Assembly: GCA_013396525.1 (NCBI GenBank)
Contig: VWYX01000273.1
Span: 730,599 to 794,598, forward strand
From: Chaetorhynchus papuensis
Taxonomy: Eukaryota; Chordata; Aves; Passeriformes; Rhipiduridae
Length of the DNA: 64,000 bases
Reading direction: 5' to 3'
A program made the position numbers and the translations under genes. Shown one piece after another: positions 13,765 through 24,419 of the stretch. Under the pieces are notes generated by a model. That model was not told where the DNA came from. It searched no databases and saw nothing but the letters and a program-made list of their open reading frames with translations. How positions within the stretch are numbered: the stretch's first letter is position 1; each line of letters begins with the position of its first letter.

Positions 13765-14878
13765 AGCACAAGACCAAGGAAAGTATAGCCTTGCAATTCC
13801 AGTTATCAGTATTTCACAGATTTCCTCACCCAAGATAATGACCAAGATGTTGACCTTTCTTCCATGAACTTTAAAAGACAGAAGTTTCAGCATCCAAAAT
13901 ATTCCTTATTAATGAGCCTGTAAATTACTTCCCCATTGTGTAAAAGAAAACTTTTTGTTTTCAGCCTGTTGCTTGACCATTTAACTTCACGTACAACAAT
14001 TCCTCTGCAATGATGACATTTCACAACACTTCCCACTTCACCTTTGACATGCTACTCAGTGGTATAACCATCACCCTTTTGCAAGTCATCTATTTTCCAG
14101 GCTTGACAGATCTAACCTGTTTAGAGTTTCTTCATGCAGAAATAATTTCTCAGCTCTCAAGACAGAATTGCTAAGCAAACCCTATCTTCTTAAAAAGAAA
14201 CTAGGATTTCATTTTTTTTTTTAATGAGGTAAAACACTTTAACAAGAAAGTACACTGTGTGAGACACAGGCACATGGATGATTCCTACAGCAGCAAAATG
14301 ACATTTTCTCTTCTATTTCAGGCTTCTAATGTTTGATTTGCTTACTGTAAAGCATTACACAGACATTTTGGAGAAATGCTTGCAATTACTTCAGCTAATC
14401 CTTTCTTTGGGATATTAACAACTCAGTTTGATTCCAATATATTTCTCCATTTAAATTACCTATGTATACACTTCACACTATGTGCCTTACTTGACACATG
14501 TTAATACTGGACTTCACTTCCCATTTCCCTATCCAGTCCCTTGATAATGCAAAATCTTTTCACGATGCTTTGTCGTTTTGACAACAATTAGCAGTTTTTA
14601 AACTATTAAACATCAGTCTTCACTTTGCTCCCTCAGCTTTTCAGAAACCACTTGTAAACCCACCTGCCACCAAGGCACCAGGTGGGGTTATAAGTGTCAC
14701 AAGCCTCTCATCACATATTATAGCATAGTCTGAATTTGCTGGTGTTGTTCTGTTTGTTTGTTTTGAGAGCTCCAAGCTCTGGCCACAACATTCACACTCT
14801 GCACTGCTGATTCCTTCCAAGAACTCCCAACAGACCTGCAAGTCATGCCTCCCGTTGAAAAAACCCTTCTCTCTGCAT

Positions 14879-14882
<4 letters not shown>

Positions 14883-14915
<33 letters not shown>
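14883..14915 (+). repeat. Poly-A tract, 33 bp
   Basis: An uninterrupted run of 33 A lies immediately before the 3' end of the minus-strand CR1. CR1 elements lack poly-A tails, so the tract is either a mononucleotide microsatellite or the tail of a separate plus-strand retrocopy whose body I do not recognise. Confidence 0.85.
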
Positions 14916-14917
<2 letters not shown>

Positions 14918-14919
<2 letters not shown>

Positions 14920-15330
14920 AGCCTTGGATGAATCATCAAGGTTGGAAAAGACCTCTGAGATCATGCAGTCCAACCATTCACCCAGCACTGCCACTGTAAC
15001 CCCTAAATCACTAAACCATCACCCAGCACCACATCCAGACACCTCTTGAACACCTCCAGGGATGGTGACTCCACCACCCACCTGGGCAACCTATTCCAAT
15101 GCCCGACCACCCTAATAGTGAAAAAATATTTTCTCATATCTATTCTCTATCTATATCATTCTCTATCTATTCATAACCTGAATCTCCCCTGTCTCAATTT
15201 AAGGCCATTTCCCGTGGGCCTCTCACTGCAGGCACAGCAGATGCACCTCACTAAAACCTCATGTCAGGTGGTTGCAGAGGGAGACGAGGCCTCCCCCAAG
15301 CCTCCTCCTCTCGATCCGCATAAGAAAAAA
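14918..15330 (-). mobile_element. CR1 LINE fragment
   Basis: Read on the minus strand this is the 3' part of a CR1 element. The plus strand shows the reverse complement of its landmarks: 'ggttggaaaagacctctgag' near 14940, 'cagtccaacc' near 14966, 'cacctccagggatggtgact' near 15051 and 'gcaacctattccaatgcc' near 15084. The block 15255-15330 matches the CR1 region just after the reverse-transcriptase domain. The reading frame is broken. Confidence 0.9.
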
Positions 15331-15771
15331 CCTCCTAAGAGCTGTCTTCAATCAATTCTAGCAAACAGATGTCAGAAGCTGAAGGATGCCAGTCCCAACT
15401 TTACTTCTTGCACTCACTGGCATTTCAGACCCGTTCATGCAAGAAGCACAAGGTGACTGCTCGGGAGTCCCATCACTAAAAAAAAAGCCCTCAGTGTCAG
15501 AGGAAACACCGAATTAAACACCGAAGTAATGCTCTGGGAGCATGTCAAGGCTGGAAACGACTCGGGAACAAAGAGAAGAGGGCGCTGCACGCCACACACA
15601 CTCCCCCACACGCCAGGGCACGGTGCCCTTTCCCTTCCCTCAGTCAATCCGAGCCAAGAGGAACCACCACAGATTGCGAGCCCGGCGCGGCGGTGCGAGG
15701 GCGTGCGGGGAGCACCAGCACCGCCCGCCGCAGCCGGGCCAGCAGCCGCCCCCCCGCGCCCCGGCACCCAC

Positions 15772-15847
15772 CGCACAGCATGAAGAGCAGCACGCAGGCC
15801 AGCGTGGCCACGATCACCAGCAGGGTCAGCCCGATGCTCTGCCACAT
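15772..15847 (-). CDS. SMIM13: SMIM13 exon 1 (N-terminal membrane segment)
   Basis: Exon 1 starts with ATG at 15847-15845 and encodes MWQSIGLTLLVIVATLACVL followed by LFMLC and the first base of glycine 26. It ends at the 5' splice site G|GTGGGTG. Exon 1 contributes 76 nt and exon 2 contributes 194 nt, together 90 codons including the stop. Residues 5-35, continuing into exon 2, form one hydrophobic helix, so this is a single-pass protein with almost no residues before the membrane segment. The N-terminal MWxSxGLTLLV pattern is typical of SMIM13. The frame also reads on without splicing into GC-rich intron sequence, but the match to exon 2 and the consensus splice sites make the spliced form clearly right. 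Confidence 0.95.
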
Positions 15848-16002
15848 GGCGCGGCCGGGGGGAGCCGAGGGGACCCGGGCCGGGCCGGCGGCCGCAGCAG
15901 CCCGGCTCCTGCTCCTCCTCCCGCCGCCGATCGACCCGGCGGCCAGGAGGGGCGGAGCGGGGCTCCCGCAGCACAGCGCTGGCGCGCCGTGGTGCGGGGG
16001 AC

Positions 16003-16018
16003 TGCTGGGAGTTGTAGT
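16003..16018 (-). promoter_or_regulatory. ZNF143 (Staf) type motif
   Basis: On the minus strand this reads ACTACAACTCCCAGCA, a close match to the ACTACAAnTCCCAGnATGC element bound by ZNF143 at many vertebrate CpG-island promoters. It lies about 155 bp upstream of the SMIM13 start codon. Confidence 0.7.
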
Positions 16019-16070
16019 TCGTCTTCCTCACGAGCCGACTGGAGCGGGAGGGTTTCCCCCGCCAGCGAGG

Positions 16071-16092
16071 ACTACAAGTCCCGGTGTGCCCT
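16071..16092 (+). promoter_or_regulatory. Second ZNF143 type motif, opposite strand
   Basis: The plus strand reads ACTACAAGTCCCGGTGTGCC, which fits the same ZNF143 consensus with G in the variable position. It points away from the first motif, and the two are about 50 bp apart. Confidence 0.65.
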
Positions 16093-16221
16093 GCAGCACG
16101 GTGGTGATGGCTGGGGGCGGTGAGGGCTGTGTGAGGGCCGGGGGCGCGGTTAGTGTGGTAATGCCTGGGGGTGGTGGCGGCTGGAGCTCTGGGCAGGGCA
16201 CAAGGCCCGTAGGACACACGG

Positions 16222-16350
16222 AGAGGTGATTCAAGGCCAGGGTGGAGGGGGCCCTCAGCGGCCTGGTCTGGTGGAAGATGTCCCTGCCCGGAGCAGCAGG
16301 GTTGGAACTGGATGATCCCTCAGAGCCCCAACCGTTCTATGATTCCATCG
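16222..16350 (+). mobile_element. CR1 LINE 3' tail
   Basis: A short CR1 3' end with 'ggtctggtggaagatgtccc', 'gcagggttggaactggatga' and an ending of CCGTTCTATGATTCCAT. It abuts the edge of the SMIM13 CpG island. Confidence 0.85.
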
Positions 16351-17465
16351 CTTCATGACTTAGATTTAGGGATGGGGCAACCTGATCTCTTAATCCTCTT
16401 CCTCCCTCTTGCCATTCCTGCCCTTACATCCCCCTAATGGGGTCAATACAGGAACAGCAGGAATATCCAGGCCTTAGCCAAGGAAGTGATTCTACACCTG
16501 TGCCACCCCAGCGTGGTTCTAATTCCACGACCTTGGCTCTTGTCCTCTATTGACGTGATGGTGGCACATCAAAGTTGGCCCTTCCCACTTAAAGAAATCT
16601 GAGGAAATAATATCTCCCAGAACTGCGAGATAATCTTGATTGTGGTATGGACTTTGCTGTTTGCACTGGAATAAAGTTATAATTTTCCTTTGTAGTGTAA
16701 AAGAGGCTGGTTAATGTTTCTAAAACTACTGGAACCTGTGTAAAATCAGTACTTCAGAAGCTTAATTTCCCATGGGGATGCCACCTTTGCAGCGACACAT
16801 CAGAGAAAGCTATTCCAGTTCTTTGCTTCTTTTATGCAGTATTTAAAAATCTCCCCATTTAATTGAAGCTAAAAATTCTTTTGTTTTCCTGAACTCTGAG
16901 CATGCCACATGCCTCCTCCTTTCAAGATACCCGTAAACCAAAATTACCTGCATGTGCATTCCCCCATCCACATCCTTAAATTTGCTTTCACTTCACCAAA
17001 TCAAGCTAGAGTGCTCTCTTTCTGATCCTCGCCTTCTGTTCCCAACATTTCAAACCCTGCTTAACACTCTGCCTGGAATATTAAACCACTTAGCATGTCT
17101 TTTGCAAGTATCATTTAATTTGAAACATGTTTTCTATATTTTTCAAGTTTTTACTTTGACGCATCTGCCGATCTTTAAATGTTATTATAATTCTCGTCTC
17201 AGCACTTGTTACATATACTTAAGCAAGTTTTCCTTTGTATTGCAAGCAAAGCAGAGTAGTAACAGTTGCTACCATAGTAACTTTTGAAAAATAAGCTTCC
17301 TCCTAGCTGCACTGTTCTGTTTCTCTGATATTTTGCTTATCATCTGCAGTTAGAGTAAGTTCTCTGGATATGGGACTGCTACCTTCTCTTTTCTGTAAAA
17401 TAGCTGTCACATTTTAGGGCTATTAAAATATTCCAAGTACGTCATCCTATGGTTCCAAACTGGTA

Positions 17466-17513
17466 TAATGATAATAATAATAGTAATAATAATAATAGTA
17501 ATAGTAATAGTAT
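17466..17513. repeat. (TAA/TAG)n microsatellite
   Basis: About 16 trinucleotide units alternate irregularly between AAT and AGT, for example TAATAATAATAGTAATAATA. The interruptions suggest an old array. Confidence 0.9.
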
Positions 17514-17622
17514 TCGATTAATTCACATCACATCCCCAAGCATTGCAGAAACACACAGCATTCAGAACTGAGGAAAGATTTAATCTTTGAATGAAGGAAT
17601 CAAGTAATTCTGGAGCAATAAA

Positions 17623-17704
17623 TATGTGTGATCCATATATATAGGCCTTGGAAATACATGGATATATACATATTATATGTACATATACATGGATCACACA
17701 TACA
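17623..17704. repeat. Inverted repeat able to form a hairpin
   Basis: The left arm ATGTGTGATCCATATATA (from 17623) is the near-exact reverse complement of the right arm TATACATGGATCACACAT (to about 17702), with one mismatch. The region between them is about 45 bases of AT-rich, partly self-complementary sequence. No transposon ends or target duplications are recognised. Confidence 0.7.
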
Positions 17705-17757
17705 TGATCAAACTTATATAGTACTGCCCAAGGCAAAATGGCATTTCAGGCATACAG

Positions 17758-17855
17758 TGGGATTCTTGGGGTGTCCTGTGTCCTGTGTAGGGCCAAGAGT
17801 TGGACTCGGTGATTCTGATGGGTCCGCTCCCACCCAGCGTATTCTGTGATTCTAA
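17758..17855 (+). mobile_element. CR1 LINE 3' tail (second subfamily type)
   Basis: This contains 'gattcttggggtgtcctgtg', 'agggccaagagttggactcg' and 'gtgattctgatgggtccgct', and ends ATTCTGTGATTCTAAT. This version of the tail differs from the 'gatgatctttaggtccc' type elsewhere in the window and points to a different CR1 subfamily. Confidence 0.85.
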
Positions 17856-17969
17856 TAGACTAGGAAGTAAAAAATGAAAACAAGTAGCAATTAGAGTTCT
17901 CATATATTCTGTACAGGTAAAAGCTTTCTCATCAAGGTATGTTCAGTTTGGAAAACCTTAATTTTACTC

Positions 17970-18465
17970 ATTTAAGTGTCCCTTTCTCTCGTTCATTCAC
18001 CAGGCTAGTCACTTTGTTGTAGAAGGCCATCAGGTGAGTTAGGCATGATTTCCTGCCCATAAATCTATGTTGACTAGTCACAATTACCTTGACCTTCATG
18101 TTTTTGGAGATCACATGAATTCCAGGAGGATTTTCTCTATGACCTTTCCATGGACTGAGATGAGGCTCATGGGCCTGTAGTTCTCCAGACCTTCCTTCTT
18201 GCTCCTCTTGATGATAGAAGAGATGCTTGGTCTCACCCAGTCTCCAGGAACCTCGCCCAGTCAACACTGAATTTCAAAGCTAATTGAGAGTGGCCTCCCA
18301 GTGACATCAGCCAGCTCTCTCAGCAGTCGAGGACGCAACCTCTCAGGCCCTGTGAACTTACAGTATTTCCATTTTGTGTAGGTGTTCCCTAACCTGGTCC
18401 TTCTCCACTGAGGATAAGTCTTCCTTGCTCCAGACTTTCCCTCTAATCTCTTGCCTGATACTGCT
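17970..18465 (-). mobile_element. CR1 LINE internal fragment (reverse transcriptase)
   Basis: On the minus strand, conceptual translation across several frames gives recognisable CR1 reverse-transcriptase pieces in order: VEKDQVREHLHKMEIL, RLRPRLLRELADVTGRPLS, GEVPGDW, a region resembling NYRPMSLISVHGKVIEKIL, then GRKSCLTHLMAFYNKVTSLV. Frameshifts and stops interrupt it, so it is a dead copy. It contains the middle of ORF2 but not the 3' end, unusual for CR1, which is normally truncated only at its 5' end. A later deletion probably removed the tail. Confidence 0.85.
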
Positions 18466-18469
18466 GAAT

Positions 18470-21305
18470 GCCAGTATGGATGAACTACTGAAATTGTCCT
18501 CAGGACACACATAAAAAGGACTTTCTGGTATAATGGATGAAGCACTTAAATAGGAGATAAATGTGTAGGTGAGGATAAATGGGGCTGTTACACTATAACC
18601 ACGCCAATGACATACAAGAAGAAACTCTTCCTCCTCCAACCTTTTGGTCAACACAATCTTTGTTATTCTATTTTTCCCAATTCATGAAATAAACCCTTTC
18701 TTTTGAGCCTCTTGGAACTGTTTAGACTCTGTCAGTTGAGACTTATATGCAGATCTCCATCTGAATGAAAAAACCAAACATATTACTTGTATTTTACCTA
18801 AGACTTCAGACGAAAGTTAGTTGACACAAATAAACACTCATCTGTCCCACTACATATCATTTCATGTGCTAATGAGCCAAAAATCTATGCCATGTCAATG
18901 ATGATGCATTTGGGATAAGTGAGCTGCAATGTGGGCATTGTTATTTTTCCAAATCCCATAAAATCACACAAAAGAAAACAGAATTACTGTTGGACACAAG
19001 AAGTTTTCTATTCACTGAGTTTCAGATATAAGGTTGCTTATACAAATCTATTCTTGGGATATCCAGTTCCTTAAGTGTATATGAGAAAAGTGGAGTCACA
19101 GAATTGGATATAACCCGTCCATTCCCTGAGGAGGATGGAAAAACCCACTTATGACACTATGACCTTTTATCCATCCTCTTGTTACCTGCTCGCTGCATTC
19201 CATCAATATTCTACATGTAACACTTTTTCCTAAGATGCTCAACACTGATCAATCTTCCTACGTCTTCTCTCAGCGTGTACAACCACGGACACACTGAGAT
19301 ACATTTTAGGGCTGGGGAAAAGAGGATGCTCAGGCCATCAGGCAGTGAAAGGACTGCAGCACCAGACCAGTGAGACCAGTGAGGGGGCACTCAGGGGGCT
19401 TCTGGCCAGCACTGCACCAGACCATGGGCTGGCTCACAGCTGCAGCGTTTGACATGTTTCCTCAAAGCAACAAGGCCCCACAATGCTGTGAATAAGAGAG
19501 CTAAAGACTCCTTAGCTCAGGGAAGAGGGGTGCAGATGCTGAGGGCACAAACCTTATTTTCAGGGTGTAGATCTGATGAATCTAGACCAACCAGTTGTTT
19601 CACAGCAGCCAGTTAACCACTGTTTGTGTTTGCATAGCAAGACAAGGGGAGGGATCTTATTATCCCTCCTTCACCAGGGAGAGGGCTGAGGCAGACAGAC
19701 ACATTTGAAGTATCAACTGATTTTTGATTGCCCCTTCTGGCCTGCTTTTGGGCTGGCATGTGGGGAAAATCCCATGCCTCCCTTTATTTGTAGCACAGCT
19801 TTTGCTGACGTCAGGTACTGCTGTAAGTGCTCAGCACTTCGACAAACCCACACACAGTTCCCTAGAGAGAGACAGAAGAAGGAAGATTGAAATCATTGAC
19901 TAGCTGTAAAAAAAAAAGACACGTAAATATCATAGAAATTGTGTATAGAAGGCATGTATTCTGGTCCTGAAAAGGAGTTTCAGCCACTTAAGGTTTTTTT
20001 TTCTCCTTTTCCAGATCCTTGCATCATTCATGGCCTCCTGTTTTTTATTATCATCCACACCCCATACTGATGAAGTGAATATTGCCGAAGGCTATTATTG
20101 CAAATAAGGCTTAGTAAAATGAATATGGGCAGGAAGAGCAAGTTAAAGTAATCCAGGCAGTTTTTGTTCTACAGTGTCCTAATTTTTTAATCCTTCTCTT
20201 GGCACATATAGTATCTCTGAGGGGAACTGGCAACCATATTACCTACTGAAGCCAAAATAATATATAAGAGCTTGACTGCCTATAAGTTGTACCCCAGAAG
20301 CTGGGCAGGTAGTGATAGTCCATGCAGAAAATGCAAATTGTAGCCCCTTCTGCTAGTCAGAATATACTTGTCGACCTTCCCACTGTTGACTTTCTTTTGG
20401 CATTAATACACTTCTCTTTCCTGGGGCAGGAGCACAGAGAAAGACCTCCCTCCCACCCCTTTCCCTCTGCTTTACATTGTTATTCATGATATTCATATTC
20501 ACTGTGAGCTCTTTGGTGTAGGTCTCAACACAGCAAGACCGGAGTCCCAAACTGGGACCTCCGCCTGCTACCGTAATACCAAATACTAGTGGCTGTAAGA
20601 GAGAACATTCAGGTTCATCCACAATTCACAGCAGTTGATGCCAGCAGGCTCCTCACAGGAGACGTGCAGACAGCGAGGGATAGCAAGGAACTACAGTTTT
20701 TTGTACAAGTCACCTTCAGTCTGCTTTGGAGCCATCAGTCTTTTCCCAGTTCTTGGCTGACTTAAATGAACAACACAGACTATTTGTATAAAGATGATAA
20801 GCATAGGAGAGATGAGAAAATTCTACTTGTGTTAATTGATAGAATACCAAGCTATATAACTAATCTGTATCTGTGACTGCAGCCAAGGACTTTTCCTGTT
20901 GCAAATGCTTTCCAGCTTTAGCCAAGCCTTTTATGAGTAAACACGAGCAGTGCTGGTTTGTGTCCGAGAGAGGGTGCTAAAACAAAATATTTACTACAAA
21001 AACTTCAGAGCTCTGCGATTGCTCAATTCAATGCTTCCTCCAGCATAAATTTATTTTGACTTAGTTTTTATTTTACTTGCTTGCAGCTGGCAATTTAATA
21101 TGCAAGCTTTAGCTTTATGGACATATTACACTAGCTGTAGTTTCAAAGCTGAAAATGACATTTAGAAAGAAGTAACCATATCAGAGAAAAACAAGGGAAC
21201 AAACTTCCAAATTTTCACTTTAGCCTGAGTACTCAGATTTGATTCCATGCAGTTTTATTACTGACAGTTCTGAGTAAACAAAATTAAAAAAAATTAACAA
21301 AAGTT
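18470..21305. other. Intergenic sequence, no gene recognised
   Basis: I see no supported gene or transposable element. Short repeats include a duplicated GACCAGTGA near 19365-19382. The small open frames are consistent with chance. Confidence 0.55.
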
Positions 21306-21309
21306 AACG

Positions 21310-21550
21310 GACGGAGGGGAAATTTAGGTTAGATATACAGAAGAAATTCTTTACTGTGAGGGTGGTGAGGCACTGAAACAGGTTGCCCAGGGAAGCTGTG
21401 AATGCCCTGCCCCAGGCAGCGGCCAAGGCCGGGTTGGATGGGACCTTGAGCAAGCTGATGTAGAGAAAGGCGCCCCTGCTTATGACAGAGAGCTTGGAAC
21501 TAGATGATCTTTAAGGTCCCTTCCAACCCAAACCATTCTATGACTCTATA
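21310..21550 (+). mobile_element. CR1 LINE 3' end
   Basis: A typical CR1 3' end: 'gaagaaattctttactgtga', 'caggttgcccagggaagctg', 'gaactagatgatctttaagg' and 'ccaacccaaaccattctatg', closing with ATTCTATGACTCTAT. It is truncated at the 5' side. Confidence 0.93.
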
Positions 21551-22059
21551 TAATTCTCTCACACACATCTTTTAACTCCCTATGGTGTCCCTAACAAAAT
21601 CGAAATCTGCAGGTATATAACCATTGTTCTGTGCCAAAAAAATTGGAAAAAGAATGGATAACAGATGAAAGATACCCTCTTTCATCTGACCTAGATGCTC
21701 AGAGACAGAAGAGACATTTTTCCAGTGAGTTAGATAGATGCTGCTGACAGAACAATTTTGTGAAACAGGCATGTCCTGAGTTTAAATTCCAAACTTTGGA
21801 AGAGGTCATGGTCAAGAGCAGTGACTGCTAATAGGTGACATGGTAATGGGAGAAAGAAAGACTTTGCTTTCCTGAACTAAAACTTTATCTTGCTGATTGA
21901 AACTTAGTGGGAGCTGAGTGTTGCTGGTAGTTGACTGATCTTGTCCACCCTATTTCCTACTGAGCTGCAAGTCCAGTGGGACCTGTCAGCTCTGAAGTCG
22001 TTGCAACTCAATGGTGCTTTTCCTAAAATGCAGAGATGTCCAAAACCTGACTGGATTTA

Positions 22060-22160
22060 GCCTTGAGCAGCTGGCTGTAGGAGGCCCTGCCTGAACAGGT
22101 GGATTGGACCAGATGATCTCCAGAGGTCCCTTCCCACCTCAGCCAGTCTGTGATTCTGTA
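22060..22160 (+). mobile_element. CR1 LINE 3' tail
   Basis: A short CR1 tail with 'gattggaccagatgatctcc', 'agaggtcccttcccacctca' and an ending of GTCTGTGATTCTGTA. Confidence 0.85.
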
Positions 22161-24095
22161 AATTAGGTGGTTTGTGAAAAGGTGCAACCTAGAACAACCC
22201 CTAGACCAGCCGTGCTCAAGCTAACTCCCTGTGGTATTGCACTTTGAACAGTGGTGGTTGTGTAACAGCATTGCCCCAGAATCAAGTGCTGTTTAAATTG
22301 CCTCCACTTGCTCTTGTTTTCAGGTAATTTCAGATGGAACTAAGCAAGTCTATTTGTCCATGTGTCAGCTAATTTTTCTGCCTTTTATCTCAGGACAATA
22401 TGCTGCCCAACAATCACTGGAAGCTGACTGGCAGAGGTCTGCTGTGCTTGGTGCCTGGGATCCAGCTAAATGCATGGCATCACTCTCCCTACAAAACGGT
22501 TGAATCCAAATCCTGCCACAGCCCTTAAATCTCCAAATTCAGGTCATTAGATAGGTGTTAAAAATATCCATAATGCTATTACAGCTTCACTTAAATGCCA
22601 CCAGAATCCTATTTGTTCTTCACTGGAGACACTATTGTTTTTATAAAAAAGAAAGTTGCTACTATAGAAGAAAACTGTTTAAAGAAATAAACTATTAATT
22701 AGTATGAATATAATGTGTCAGGAACAAGGAACTGAAGAAATTAGAAATGTTACGTCTTTACCAAACTTTAATATTTGCTTCCTTTCTATTTTAGACAAAG
22801 AAAAACAAGAATAAAGACAAAAATGCCTTTTTTTACCATATTCTTAGGCTGAGATTTGTCTTGACACACTAACCCAGATTGTTTTGGACAATAAAGAAAT
22901 TGGAATAAAAATTGTGAAGCCAAAGCATTGCAATGTACTGGGTCACTACTGTGGTTCTCTGTCAGTCAGCTTCCAAACTGCTCCTTGCTGTACAACACCT
23001 AAAGAGTGCCGAGTCTCTTGGACAAAAAGGACAATTTTCTGCTTAGGGAACAATTTCTCTGGGGACAAAATAGGTATCAAAAAGTATTTCTCCTCAGTAT
23101 TTCAAGATGGTTTATAGTGACACATAAAGAATTAAGTGAATAACCTGTGGAAAAGATGAAATAGGGGGAAGGCTGGCAGGTCAGCCTCAGGAATTGCGAC
23201 AGTTAGTATAGACTAACGCACTGGAATTTGGAAGCTTGAGCAAACAAAGTTTGTGTCTGTAAAAGTGGGTTAGAAATTACATAAGGACATGCTTTCATGT
23301 GAATCTCCTGGCAGTATCATTTCTGGGCAGACAGGCAGTCCTGGGAAGATAGCCATCCTTACTGCCTTTGGTGGATATCTGTGTGTAGATCCAAGAGAAA
23401 GCGAGGGCTGAAGTAGTTCATAGACAAGGAGCCTATCAAGAAGGAAGTCTCCAGGTCCAGAACATCAGTGCTACGTCTTGGGCAAATATAGCATGTCTGC
23501 ACATCAAGTACACTTTAGTTTGGGAAGATGACACCACTCCTACACCACACATGGTCCCCTTAACTTGTTTCTACTGTTTGTCCTATTGAAACCAGGAAAC
23601 ACATCCCTGAGCTCTGGTCAACGAAACTATGAACGCACAGAATTGAGAGGGCAGCAATGGAAGTTCATGTATGGATATGCAACCTCATGACAATTTTTCC
23701 TTTAAAAAATAAAAGAAAAAAATGAAAAAAAATTGAATAGATTTTAAGGAATGTTATTTGGATTTCATGTGCCAAAGACCTCTTTATTAAAAGCAGGGGT
23801 AAAAAGCAGAAAATTTTCAACAAGCTTTGGTAGTTTAAATAAATGTTTTAGAGTAGCTGCAAGACTTTGTTAGCACTCAGAACAAAAATGAGTTTTGAAG
23901 GTGTGAGATTTTGTGCTTGTTACACCGAGCACAAAGCCACTTCCTTCCCTGACTCCTTTTCTGTTGCGTATCAGTGGCTGTTGTGATGGGATCAGTAGCT
24001 CCTGTTCTCTGTGATTTTTGTTTCCTTCCTAGCCAACCTGAACATTTGCTTATCAATCCCTCCCTAACAGACAGATCTCCTAGGAGATGCCACAG
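22161..24095. other. Intergenic sequence, no gene recognised
   Basis: Nothing is recognised apart from AT-rich low complexity near 23700-23745. The open frame at 22884-23117 (77 codons) has no recognisable similarity or gene context. Confidence 0.5.
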
Positions 24096-24096
24096 T

Positions 24097-24180
24097 TAGA
24101 ATCATAGAATCTTTTAGACTGGGAAAGACCTCTGAGATCATCGAGTCCAACCAGTAACCATTAGGTGGTGGATCTCACTT
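24097..24180 (-). mobile_element. CR1 LINE 3' tail
   Basis: The plus strand shows AGAATCATAGAATC, then 'gactgggaaagacctctgag' and 'atcatcgagtccaacc'. This is the reverse complement of a CR1 3' end, and it lies about 250 bp upstream of the ELOVL2 CpG island. Confidence 0.88.
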
Positions 24181-24419
24181 TGGCACAGTGTGTGGAGGAT
24201 TCAAGGCTTCAAGTTAGAGAAGTTCAGCTTGCAAATACGAGTGCTGGGCCATAGACCACGTTGAATGCAACAGATTCAGTGACCCTGCCTGCTCCCGAAG
24301 TGGCCCGACAGTGAATTGAATCTTCCCAACAGGGTAGATTCCAACAAAGGCAAGCGGCCACCATCTGCCGTGACAGCTGGGTCGGTGACGGAACAGCACC
24401 ACTCGGCCTCTCCCCCTGC

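Larger units (their letters stand above)
6811..15771 (-). other. SMIM13: SMIM13 intron 1
   Basis: This intron of about 9 kb is bounded on the minus strand by G|GTGGGTG at 15771 and CTGCAG|GA at 6811, phase 1. It holds a 49-bp tandem duplication at 13667-13764, a run of 33 A at 14883-14915 and a minus-strand CR1 at about 14918-15330. Short imperfect direct repeats occur near 7831 and 7990. I see no other gene. The remaining AT-rich sequence has no recognisable element. Confidence 0.85.
15640..16220 (-). promoter_or_regulatory. SMIM13: SMIM13 CpG-island promoter
   Basis: GC-rich sequence with frequent CpG covers SMIM13 exon 1, its 5' UTR and the upstream flank, with a sharp drop in CpG on both sides. 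No TATA box is evident. Two ZNF143-type motifs lie upstream of the start codon, at 16003-16018 (minus strand) and 16071-16092 (plus strand). The layout suggests a TATA-less housekeeping promoter, possibly firing in both directions. The transcription start, probably between 15860 and 16080, is inferred. Confidence 0.8.
16351..17750. other. Intergenic sequence with AT microsatellite
   Basis: No gene is recognisable here. A TAA/TAG trinucleotide microsatellite occupies about 17466-17513, and an inverted repeat begins at 17623. The rest is AT-rich unique-looking sequence. Confidence 0.6.

Noticed and set aside
15435..16217. 260-codon minus-strand open frame across the SMIM13 CpG island
   Set aside because: It is rich in Arg, Pro, Gly and Ala as expected from GC-rich DNA with few stops, overlaps the real SMIM13 exon in another frame, and has plus-strand frames of similar length. 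It resembles no protein.
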